Below are positions 1 through 7,900 of a stretch of DNA of 8,958 bases, in pieces; position 1 is the first letter of the stretch, and each line of letters begins with the position of its first letter. The notes below the pieces were generated by a model. The model had not been told where the DNA came from. It was given only the letters and a program-made list of their open reading frames with translations, and made no database searches. Source of the DNA: an uncultured Lysobacteraceae bacterium (GTDB lineage: Bacteria; Pseudomonadota; Gammaproteobacteria; Xanthomonadales; Xanthomonadaceae); contig CAMPJU010000042.1 in NCBI GenBank assembly GCA_946886995.1, positions 1 to 8,958 on the forward strand, given 5' to 3'. Made by a program: the position numbers and the translations under genes.

Positions 1-33
1 GCCGAGACTATGGTCTTTCTTGACGTCGCTCAT
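1..33 (-). CDS. 5' end of an unidentified minus-strand gene (11 codons, runs off the left edge)
   Basis: The reverse complement of bases 33 to 1 reads as an open frame beginning ATG and giving MSDVKKDHSLG, with no stop before the window edge. A strong Shine-Dalgarno sequence, AGGAG (complement of 41-45), lies 7 bases upstream of the ATG, which is the main reason to believe the start. The visible residues are hydrophilic, without a signal peptide or recognisable motif, so no function can be assigned. The gene is divergent from the FGase/DUF1704/ATP-grasp unit and would share the 34-207 region with it. It could still be a chance ATG behind a purine-rich stretch, because only 33 bases are visible. 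Confidence 0.55.
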   Translation of the reverse strand, partial: MSDVKKDHSLG

Positions 34-207
34 CTGTCTGCTCCTGGAGTGCTTTTGGGGGAAGGTCCGATGCACGCGGCACCGGAGTTGCAGCTTGGCG
101 ACAGTGCAGTCCAGCGCCGGTGAAAAAGGCGGAGCTCGCCGCTTCGCGGTTCAGGTTTCGTCGGGGCCCTCACGAATGCCTGATGGGCGCGGTGTGAGCA
201 TGCCTTC
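34..207. other. Divergent intergenic region
   Basis: These 174 bases lie between the start of the left-edge minus-strand gene and the start of the FGase-family gene, so promoters for both directions would be expected here. I see no convincing -35/-10 pair on either strand. Two weak structural signals are present. One is a short GC stem at 128-140 that on the minus strand is followed by five T residues. The other is an imperfect hairpin at 169-198, whose 3' arm overlaps the weak ribosome binding site of the FGase gene. A 78-codon plus-strand frame crosses this region, but it overlaps the FGase start out of frame and has no recognisable protein features, so I do not call it a gene. Confidence 0.6.
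41..45 (-). promoter_or_regulatory. Ribosome binding site of the left-edge minus-strand gene
   Basis: On the minus strand this reads AGGAG, followed by a 7-base spacer and then the ATG at 33-31. It is the best-matched Shine-Dalgarno sequence I found in the window, and it decides the start of the otherwise tiny partial gene. Confidence 0.55.
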
Positions 208-993
208 ATGGAACCGACGAACCACTGGGACGTGGTCCGCGGCGAGGGGCCGGTAATCGCCACGGCGATCCACGACGGCCACGCCATGCGCGACTCCCTG
301 CAATCGCACCTGGCCATCGATGCCGGGGAGCGCCGGCGCGAGGAAGACCCGATGACCGGCGTCCTGGCCGAAGTCGGCGACGTGCGCATCCGCGTCGACA
401 CATCGCGATTCGAGGCCGACCTGAACCGGCCCCGCGAAAAGGCCGTGGCGCGTGACCCGGCCGACGTGTGGGGCCTGCGGCTCTGGCGCGGCGACCTGCC
501 GGATGCCGAGGTCGCGCGCTCGCTGGCGTACTACGACCGCTTCTACGCGTTGATCACCGCGCTGATCGAGGAACGGATCGACCGCTGGGGCAGCGTCCTG
601 CTGATCGACATCCACAGCTACAACCACCGGCGCGACGGACCCGAGGCGCCACCTGCACCGCAACACGACAACCCCGACATCGAGTTGGGCGTGACCACGC
701 TCGACCCGGCGCGCTGGGGCCATGTCGCACGACGGTTCCGCGACGTCCTTCGCGCGACACCGGTGGCCGGTCGCCATCCGGATGTGCGCGAGAACGTGCG
801 CTTCCCGACCGGCGGCCACTTCCCCGAATGGGTGTACGCGACCTGGGGCGAGAAGGTCTGCACCATCTCGCCCGAGTTCAAGAAGATCTACATGGACGAG
901 TGGACCGCCCGGGTCGACATCCCCGTGCTCGAGGGGTTCCGCCAGGCGCTGCGGAAGGCGGTGGACGCGGTGCGTCCGGAGTTCATGCGATGA
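208..993 (+). CDS. N-formylglutamate amidohydrolase (FGase) family protein
   Basis: A 261-residue protein of the FGase family, Zn-dependent amidases related to HutG-type N-formylglutamate deformylase, which releases formate from N-formyl-L-glutamate. Motifs seen are AIHDGH (residues 20-25, likely metal-ligand histidines), the ADLNRPRE segment (70-77), LLIDIHSYNH (131-140, an Asp/His pair), NPDIELG (155-161) and GGHF (202-205). The length suits the family and there is no signal peptide, so it should be cytoplasmic. ATG 208 is the only possible start, because an in-frame TGA lies at 181-183 and no other start codon follows it; the Shine-Dalgarno is weak (GTGAG, 194-198). The stop overlaps the DUF1704 start in ATGA (990-993), indicating one operon. 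No hut genes are visible, so a histidine-degradation role is not supported. More likely it cleaves an amide made or trimmed by the two downstream enzymes (inference). Confidence 0.9.
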   Translation: MEPTNHWDVVRGEGPVIATAIHDGHAMRDSLQSHLAIDAGERRREEDPMTGVLAEVGDVRIRVDTSRFEADLNRPREKAVARDPADVWGLRLWRGDLPDAEVARSLAYYDRFYALITALIEERIDRWGSVLLIDIHSYNHRRDGPEAPPAPQHDNPDIELGVTTLDPARWGHVARRFRDVLRATPVAGRHPDVRENVRFPTGGHFPEWVYATWGEKVCTISPEFKKIYMDEWTARVDIPVLEGFRQALRKAVDAVRPEFMR

Positions 994-2174
994 GCGCTTC
1001 GGTGCAACCGCTGCCCCCGGTGGCGGCGCGGGTGGACGCCGAACTCGTGCGTCTCGATGCCGAGGTCGACTGGCTCCTGGCGCTGTCGCCGGTCCAGACC
1101 GACCTGGCGTGGGAACACTTCGAGGCCAGCGGTCGCACCGCCGTGCCCGCGCTGCGCTACGCGGACCTGGCAGTCGACCTGGACGCCATCGACGATCGCC
1201 TGCAGGCATTGCCGGTACGGGAGATCGAGTCGCCACTGCTGTCCGAACTGCTGGCGGAGAAGCAGCGCGAGATCGAACGCCAGGTCGAACTGGTGCGACT
1301 GCGCGATACCGACGGCTTCATCGCCGCCAGCCTGGGCCTCTTCGGCGGCGTGGAGCCTGGGCTGCTGGAACTCGCCGGCCGCATCCTCGAACACCCGGGA
1401 CAGGACAAGGGCCTGGAGGCGGATGCCGGCCTCGACATGTTCATGGAAGCGGTCGACGCCGAGCTGGCGTGGTACCGGGCGCAGTCGCCGGATTTCGACG
1501 TGGAAGTGGTCATCGACCCCGACCTCAGCTCCCTGATGATGGTCTCCCACGGCACGCTCTACGTGGACGGCAGCTTGCGCATCCCGCACGCCCGGGTGCA
1601 GCCGCTGATCCAGCACGAGATCGGCACCCACGTGGTCACCCGCCACAACGGGCGACGGCAGTCGCTCAGGCAGCTCGAGGTCGGGCTGGCCCACTACGAC
1701 CCGCTGCAGGAGGGGCTCGGCGTGCTGGCGGAATTCCTGGCCGGCTACTTGCCGCTCCAGCGCCTGCGGGTGCTGGCGGCACGCGTGGTCGCGGTGGAGA
1801 TGGCGATCAACGGCGAGGGCGTGCCGGCGATCTTCGACCTCCTGCACGAGACCCATGGGCTGCCCACCGACGAGGCCTTCGACGTGGCGATCCGCGCGCT
1901 CCGCGGCGGCGGCCTGACCAAGGACGCCGTCTACCTGGACGGGCTGCGCGACTTGCTGGACTACCTGCGCGGCGGCGGCGCGCTCGAGCCGCTGTTCGTG
2001 GGCAAGTTCGCGCTTTCGCACCGGGTGCTGCTCGACCAGCTTGCCAACGAAGGCTGGGTGGCACCGCCCGACCTGCTGCCGCGCTATTTCTCCCTCCCCG
2101 ATTTCCAGGCGCGGCTGGCCCGTTGCCGCAACACCCCCGTCGAAGACCTCTTCCAGAAGGAACCCGTCCAGTGA
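990..2174 (+). CDS. DUF1704 / QEGLA-motif family zinc metallopeptidase (MATCAP-like fold)
   Basis: A 394-residue protein of the DUF1704 family, often labelled flavohemoglobin expression-modulating QEGLA motif protein; the family is related to the eukaryotic MATCAP tyrosine carboxypeptidases. The catalytic motif HEIGTH (209-214) supplies two zinc-binding histidines and the general-base Glu210. QEGLG (240-244) supplies the probable third ligand, Glu241; the last position is Gly rather than the usual Ala. An N-terminal helical region (about 15-165) precedes the catalytic part, and there is no signal peptide or membrane segment. The start at 990 overlaps the previous stop as ATGA and has GGAG at 978-981, 8 bases upstream. 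The stop overlaps the GTG of the next gene. A proteolytic role, probably removing a terminal residue, follows from the motif and family; the substrate is unknown, and the flavohemoglobin label says little about biochemistry. Confidence 0.9.
   Translation: MSASVQPLPPVAARVDAELVRLDAEVDWLLALSPVQTDLAWEHFEASGRTAVPALRYADLAVDLDAIDDRLQALPVREIESPLLSELLAEKQREIERQVELVRLRDTDGFIAASLGLFGGVEPGLLELAGRILEHPGQDKGLEADAGLDMFMEAVDAELAWYRAQSPDFDVEVVIDPDLSSLMMVSHGTLYVDGSLRIPHARVQPLIQHEIGTHVVTRHNGRRQSLRQLEVGLAHYDPLQEGLGVLAEFLAGYLPLQRLRVLAARVVAVEMAINGEGVPAIFDLLHETHGLPTDEAFDVAIRALRGGGLTKDAVYLDGLRDLLDYLRGGGALEPLFVGKFALSHRVLLDQLANEGWVAPPDLLPRYFSLPDFQARLARCRNTPVEDLFQKEPVQ
2157..2161 (+). promoter_or_regulatory. Ribosome binding site supporting the GTG start at 2171
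   Basis: AAGGA lies 9 bases upstream of GTG 2171, inside the end of the DUF1704 gene. It supports the GTG as the true start over the in-frame ATG at 2207-2209, which would delete the first beta-strand of the ATP-grasp ligase. Confidence 0.6.
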
Positions 2175-3226
2175 ACCCGATCAAGCTCGGCTTCGTCATC
2201 AACGACATGGCCACCGAGAAGAACAACTACACCACCATCCGGCTGGCCCGCGCCGCCATCAACCGCGGGCACGAGGTGGCGCTGATCGGCCTGGGCAACT
2301 TCATCTACGACGCCAACGGCACGGTGCGGGCGCGCGCGCACGTGCCGCGCGAAACGTCCTACGAGGACGACGATGCCCTGCTCGCCGACCTGCAGGACGA
2401 CGATGCGCAGACCCAGCGCATTTCCGTCGAGGAACTGGACGTCCTGCTGCTGCGCAGCGATCCCGCCGACGAGCTGGTGGACCGGCCCTGGGCGCCGAAC
2501 AGCGGCCTGCTGTTCGCGCAGCTCGCCGCGTTGCGGCACGTCATCGTGCTCAACGACCCAACCCACCTCACCGACGCCTCCAACAAGACCTACTTCCAGC
2601 GCTTCCCGGAGGAGGTGCGGCCGGTGACCTGCATCACCAGGGATCCGGAGGAGATCACGTCCTTCATCAGATCGCATGACGGCCATGGCGTCATCAAGCC
2701 ACTGCAGGGCTCCGGCGGGCAGAGCGTCTTCGTGGTCACCCCCGAAAGTGGCGGCAACCTCAACCAGATGATCGAGGCGGTGACCCGCGACGGCTACGCG
2801 ATCGTGCAGGAATACCTGCCGAAGGCGGTGGACGGCGACCTGCGGCTGCTGACCCTCAACGGCCGCCCGCTGGTGGTGGATGGCAAGTACGCCTGCTTCC
2901 GTCGCTACAACGACAGCGGCGACGCCCGCAGCAACATCACCGCCGGCGGCAAGGTGGAGATGGCCGTGCCCGATGCCGATGCCCTGCGCATCGCGGAGAT
3001 CGTGGCGCCGAAACTGATGCAGGACGGGATGTACCTCGCCGGCCTGGACATCGTCGGCGACAAGATGATGGAGATCAACGTGGACACGCCCGGCGGCATC
3101 AACATGGCCGAGGAACTGACCGGCGCCGATTTCAGCGGCCACATCATCTCCGACCTGGAGCGCAAGGTGGCGTTGCGCGACCTCTACAAGCGGACGCTGA
3201 GCAACACCGAGCTGGCGATGATGTAA
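2171..3226 (+). CDS. Glutathione synthetase-like (GshB-like) ATP-grasp ligase
   Basis: A 351-residue ATP-grasp protein that resembles prokaryotic glutathione synthetase along its whole length. Such enzymes join a carboxylate to an amine through an acyl-phosphate, using ATP. Landmarks are the N-terminal strand KLGFVIN (5-11), LLLRSDP (92-98), LNDPTHLTDASNK (127-139), the nucleotide-binding VIKPLQGSGGQSVF (174-187), VQEYLP (212-217), GDLRLL (222-227), RSNITAGGK (253-261) and the metal-binding GLDIVGDKMMEINVDTPGG (291-309). Canonical E. coli GshB has EINVTSPT where this protein has EINVDTPG, so its second substrate may differ from gamma-glutamylcysteine plus glycine. No gshA-like gene is in view. 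The GTG start shares GTGA with the upstream stop, so the three genes should be translationally coupled. It could be the cell's true glutathione synthetase, but the partners favour a specialised ligase (inference). Confidence 0.88.
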   Translation: MNPIKLGFVINDMATEKNNYTTIRLARAAINRGHEVALIGLGNFIYDANGTVRARAHVPRETSYEDDDALLADLQDDDAQTQRISVEELDVLLLRSDPADELVDRPWAPNSGLLFAQLAALRHVIVLNDPTHLTDASNKTYFQRFPEEVRPVTCITRDPEEITSFIRSHDGHGVIKPLQGSGGQSVFVVTPESGGNLNQMIEAVTRDGYAIVQEYLPKAVDGDLRLLTLNGRPLVVDGKYACFRRYNDSGDARSNITAGGKVEMAVPDADALRIAEIVAPKLMQDGMYLAGLDIVGDKMMEINVDTPGGINMAEELTGADFSGHIISDLERKVALRDLYKRTLSNTELAMM

Positions 3227-3230
3227 GGGC

Positions 3231-4907
3231 TCACGGCCGGCCCAGCCGCCAGGCCAGTCCGGACCAGCGGCCGGCGTGCCGCGCGAGCGCCGTCGCCAGC
3301 ACGCCGGCGTCGGCGGCAACGTGCAGCGTGCGGCGCGCGCGGGTCATCCCGGTGTACACCAGCTCGCGCGAGAGCACGCGGCTGTCGTGCGCCGGCAGCA
3401 GCAGCCAGGCCTCGTCGAACTCCGAGCCCTGCGCCTTGTGCACGGTCATGGCGAACGCGCTGTCGTGCGCGGGCAGGGCGGCGGGATGGAACGGCCGCGG
3501 CGAACCCGGCGAATCACCGGGGAACCAGGCGAGCACGGCGCCCGCACCGTCACGGAAGCAGATGCCGATGTCGCCGTTGAACAACCGGTGGCGGTAGCTG
3601 TTCTCGGTGATCATCAGCAGGCGGCCGTGGAAATGCCCGGCGCCGCCGAGCATCCCCTCGATCCGGCGGTTGAGCGTGCGGGCACCCTGGGGCCCGTCGC
3701 GCACGGCGGTGAGCAGGCGCAGGCGCGACGCCATCGCGAGCGCTTCCGCCGGCGTCGCGGCATCCACGAGCGCGCGCCAATGCGCGAGCAGCCGCTCGCC
3801 GTGGTCGCGCAGCGGGTCGGCCATGTCCTCATGGAAGTGCACGCCGGACAGCGTGCCGCCGCGCAGCAGCGACAGTGCGGTGTCGGCCTGGCCGTCGCGC
3901 ACGGCGCCGGCGAGCGGAGCCAGTTGCAGTGCATCGTCCTGGCGCCAGGCACGCGTGAGGTGCGTGCGCTTCGCCGGCAGGCAGCCGCCGTCCGCGTCAG
4001 CGCCGCGGATGATGGCGCTGAGCACGTCTCCCGCCTCGACCGACGGGAGCTGGTCCGGATCGCCCAGCAGGACCAGGCGCGCGCCGTCGGGCACGGCATC
4101 CAGCAGCTTGGCCATCAGCGGCAGGTCGATCATCGACGCCTCGTCCACGACCACGACGTCGAACGGCAGCGGGTTGTCCGCGTCGTGCCGGAACCGCGGG
4201 CTGTCCGGGATCGTGCCGAGCAGGCGATGCAGCGTGCTGCCGGTGGTGGGCAGCGCGTCGAGCACGCCGGCGTCGGTGCCTTCGCCGGCAAGCAGCGCCA
4301 ACGCGCCGCGCACGCTCTCGGCCATGCGCTCGGCGGCGCGACCCGTTGGCGCAGCCAGCGCGATCCGCGGGTCGCTGCGGCCGTCCCTCCGCGCCGCCTC
4401 CACCAGCGCGACCAGCGCGCGCGCGATCGCGGTGGTCTTGCCCGTGCCCGGACCGCCGGTGACCAGGTCCACGCCGCCGGCCGCCGACGCCGACCGCGCC
4501 AACCGTTGCAAGCCGTCTGCGACGCGCCGTTCGTACTCCCGGTAGCGCCGCAGGTAGAGCAGTGCCGGGGCGCCGGGCGCAACCTCGAGCACCAGCGGAT
4601 GCCCCGGTGCCGCCGGTTCGTCCCCGGTGGCAGGCGTGGCCACCCAGCGCGACACCTCGAGGGCGCGCCGCCATGCGGCCGCATCCGGCCATGGGATTCC
4701 GTGGCCATCGCCGAGCAGGGTGTCCGGCGCGGCCAGGTCAAACGCGGCATGGCCGTGGGCCACCGCGAGCGAGGCAAGCGCCGCGGCGGCGAGCACCGCG
4801 TCCGGCGTGGCGGGATCCAGCCGGCGCAGGCTCTGCGCCAGCGCATGGTCGATCGCGCGCAACGCGCCCGTGCGCCACGCGGCGTCCAGCAGCGGGGTCG
4901 CACTCAT
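3231..4907 (-). CDS. recD: Exodeoxyribonuclease V subunit alpha, RecD (5'-3' helicase)
   Basis: A complete 558-residue RecD, somewhat shorter than E. coli RecD (608). It is the superfamily 1B helicase that drives RecBCD along the 5'-ended strand during double-strand-break processing. Visible motifs are Walker A GGPGTGKTT (151-159, Lys157), APTGRAAERM (186-195), Walker B VVVDEAS (252-258), GDPDQLPSVEAGD (282-294), TVHKAQGSEF (488-497) and YTGMTRAR (518-525). The roughly 145-residue N-terminal region is the part expected to contact RecB/RecC. Its ATG overlaps the recB stop as ATGA (4904-4907) and has AGGGAG a few bases upstream, so it is co-translated with recB. Its stop lies 4 bases from the stop of the convergent ATP-grasp gene. 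No catalytic motif is damaged. Confidence 0.97.
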   Translation of the reverse strand: MSATPLLDAAWRTGALRAIDHALAQSLRRLDPATPDAVLAAAALASLAVAHGHAAFDLAAPDTLLGDGHGIPWPDAAAWRRALEVSRWVATPATGDEPAAPGHPLVLEVAPGAPALLYLRRYREYERRVADGLQRLARSASAAGGVDLVTGGPGTGKTTAIARALVALVEAARRDGRSDPRIALAAPTGRAAERMAESVRGALALLAGEGTDAGVLDALPTTGSTLHRLLGTIPDSPRFRHDADNPLPFDVVVVDEASMIDLPLMAKLLDAVPDGARLVLLGDPDQLPSVEAGDVLSAIIRGADADGGCLPAKRTHLTRAWRQDDALQLAPLAGAVRDGQADTALSLLRGGTLSGVHFHEDMADPLRDHGERLLAHWRALVDAATPAEALAMASRLRLLTAVRDGPQGARTLNRRIEGMLGGAGHFHGRLLMITENSYRHRLFNGDIGICFRDGAGAVLAWFPGDSPGSPRPFHPAALPAHDSAFAMTVHKAQGSEFDEAWLLLPAHDSRVLSRELVYTGMTRARRTLHVAADAGVLATALARHAGRWSGLAWRLGRP

Positions 4908-7900
4908 TCCGCGCTCCCTGCGAACAGCGCATCGAGCGCGTGCACCAGTGCCGGTTCGTACCGGCGCGCATGCACGCCCGCGGGCGCTGCCCCATCGGCG
5001 GAGGCGTCCAGGTCGACACCGCGACTGAACACGTAGCGGATGCCACCGAAGTCGCGCGCGTAGTCGTAGGCATCGCCCAGGCGGAAGCGCAGCCAGCGGT
5101 GCAGCGCGACGGTGTAGACCAGCGCCTGCAGGTCGTACTCGCTGTGCCGCATGGCCTCGGCGAGCGCGTCGGCGTCGTAGCGCGGCAACCGGTTGGACTT
5201 GTAGTCGAGCACGTACCAGCGCCCTTCGTACCGGTAGACCAGGTCCACCAGGCCGGTCATCAGCCCCTCCAGCCGCTGCAGGAACCCGAAGCCGCGCCGG
5301 TCGGGCACGACGTCGTGCGCATGCAGCAGCGCCAGCAGCGCGTCCACCCGCGTCGGCCGCAGCGAGAACTGGAACTCCATCTCGGCCCGCCGCTCGCCTG
5401 CGGGCAGCTCGCACAGGCGCACGCCTTCCGGCAGTCGCACCTGCAGCGTACGGCCGACGAGTTGCGTGGCCAGCACCACGCCGTCCGCCAGCACGTCGCC
5501 GGCGTAACCCTCGGCCGCCAGCGCCGCGGTGATATGCGCCGCTTCGCCGGCCGGCGCCCCCTCGCCCGCGCGCCAGTCGCGCCAGGCCCCGAAGTCCGCG
5601 TGCTCGAGCGCGCCGTGCAGCGCGACGCCGAAGCGCGGGCCGGTCAGGCGCGGGTCGACGGCGTCGCCGGGCGGCGCGTCGCCGTCGGCCGTCGGTCCGG
5701 TCTCGTCGCGACCGCCCGGCGCCGGCAGCGTGGCGGCGGTGGAGGCGTCGTGGCCGGCGTCGGCGCGCGACAGCGCGGAGAAGCTGTGGACCCACCAGTC
5801 GCGCGGGATCTCGCGCGTGGCCACCGCCGGCGCGGGCACCGGCGCATCGTCCTCCGGGGGCAGCCGCGGCAGGCCGGTGGGCGGCAATGCACTGTCCACG
5901 ACAATGGCCGCATCGTCCGCGAACGCGACGCCGTCCCCCACCATCTGCCCGAGCGCGGTGACGTCGTGGCGGTAGAAGCGTCCGGTCGCGACCCAGAGCG
6001 CATGACGCGCGCGCGTCAGCCCGACGTACAGCAGGCGGGCGTCCTCGGCCTGCTGTTCCGCTTTCCACGCCCGCTTCGTCGCTTCGCGGGACATGTCGTC
6101 GAGCTCCGCGTTCCAGTACAGCCGGCGGTCGCCGGCGGCGTGCGCCACGCACAGGCGCCCGGGCGACGGTTCGGGACGGCCGATGCCCGCGAATGGCAGG
6201 AACACGAGCGGGTACTCCAGGCCCTTGCTCTTGTGCAGCGTCACGATCTGCACGCGCCGGGCATCGGACTCCAGGCGCAGCAGCTGTTCCTCGTCGTCGG
6301 GGTCGGCCTGGGCGATGCGCTGCCCGAGCCAGTCGACCAGCCCCGCCGTGCCGAGCGCGAGCGTCTGCGCGCCTTGCAGCGCCTCGGCCAGTTGCAGGTA
6401 ATTGCCCACCCGCCGCTCGCCGTCCACCAGCCCGAGCAGCCGCGGTGCCTGCCCGGCGCACAGGTCGCCGACCAGCGCCAGCGGACCACCGCGCGCCAGG
6501 CGCTCGCGCCAGGCCAGGGCGCGGTGCTGCCAGTCGCCGCCACCGGCATCGAGCGCATCCACGCCGGCGGCATCCAGCCCGACCAGCACCGTGCACAGCG
6601 CCGCGCGCAGGCGCCCGTCGTCGCCGCCATGCAACAGGGCCAGCAGCAGCACGTACAGCTCGCGCGCCTCCGGCGTCGCGAACAGGCTCTGCTTCCCGGC
6701 CGCCACCGCGGGGATGCCGACCGCACCCAGCGCCTGCTGGATGCGCGTGGCCTCGCGGTGGGTCCGCACCAGGACCGCGATGTCGCCCGGCTGCACCGGA
6801 CGGCCATCGACCAGCGCCTTGCCCGCGCGGCCTTCGGCAAGCACCGCGTGGATGGCCGCGACGCAGGCGTCGGTGCAATGCACGCGCGACTCCTCCGCGC
6901 GCCAGGCCTTCACCGCGCCCTTGGCGTCCGGCGGCGGCGTGGTCGGGTCGCGCCAGACGGTGAGCGCGGGCGCAGCCCTGCCATCGCGAAGGAAGCTGTC
7001 GTCGCCGCGCGTGCCGCCCGCGGCGACGGCATGGAACGCGATCCGCTCGTCGACGAACGCCCGGGGGCCGGCGCGTTCGTACAGCGTCGCGATCGCCGCC
7101 AGCAGCGCCGGCCGCGAACGGAAGTTGCGGTCCAGCGGCGGTGCACGCGTCGCTGCGTCGCTGGCACGCAGGTAGGTATGCACGTCGCCGCCGCGGAACC
7201 CGTAGATGGCCTGCTTCGGATCGCCGACCAGGAACAGCGCGGGCGACCCGCCCGCGGCGCCGAACACGCGGTCGAAGATCTTCCACTGGCGCGCGTCCGT
7301 GTCCTGGAACTCGTCCACAAGGGCGACGGCGTACTGTCGGCGCAGGGCCTGCACGAGTGCCGCGCCACGCGGGCCGTCGAGGGCGTCGGCGACCCCGTCG
7401 ATCAGGTCGTCGTACGTCATCACGCGACGCTGCTGCTTCAGTTCCGCAAGGCGCTCGCGGGCGTCGGCCCTCACCTGGTGCAGCCGCGCCACGCGGCGCT
7501 GCGCACGATACGACTCGCAGTCGCGCAGGGCCTGGAGATGGGCCTGGATCAGCCCGCACAGCGGCGAACCCGGCGTGCTGCCGACGTGCGCCTGGTTGGT
7601 CTTGCCGCGCAACGCGTCCTCGGTGAGGCGGTCGACCTTGGCGTCCAGCGGCGCGGCGGGGTCGCCGGCTTCGCACCACGCGGCCAGGTCGCGCCACAGC
7701 CGCTGGAGCCAGTCGGCCTTGTAGCTGCTCCCGTTGAGGACCTTGCGATCGAGCGCATCCAGCAGCGCCCCGAGGAACGCCGCGCCGTGCACGCGGAAGC
7801 CGTCCGCCAGCGCGCGACCCGTGCCAAGCAGCACGGGCATCGGATCCTCCGCCAGCGGCGCCGGGGCCGGCAGCAGGTCGGGTTCACGCAGGAGGAGCCG

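Noticed and set aside
123..140. Stem GGCG/CGCC (128-131 with 137-140) followed on the minus strand by five T residues, like an intrinsic terminator
   Set aside because: The stem is only 4 pairs and no minus-strand gene ends just upstream of it, so there is no transcript it would obviously terminate.
151..1236. A 361-codon minus-strand open frame across the FGase and DUF1704 genes
   Set aside because: It is the shadow of two well-supported plus-strand genes, is low in recognisable motifs and rich in Arg/Ala/Pro, and straddles a gene junction.
722..2170. Plus-strand frame leading into the ATP-grasp gene, suggesting a longer N-terminus
   Set aside because: The translation is Arg/Pro-rich with no domain and overlaps the DUF1704 gene out of frame. 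The GshB-like sequence begins exactly at GTG 2171, with a Shine-Dalgarno in place.
3231..7697. Minus-strand frame of 1488 codons running through recB in another frame into recD, suggesting a fusion
   Set aside because: Only the part from 4907 down encodes RecD. The upstream part is an out-of-frame Arg/Ala-rich shadow of recB, and an ATG with a ribosome binding site marks the true recD start.
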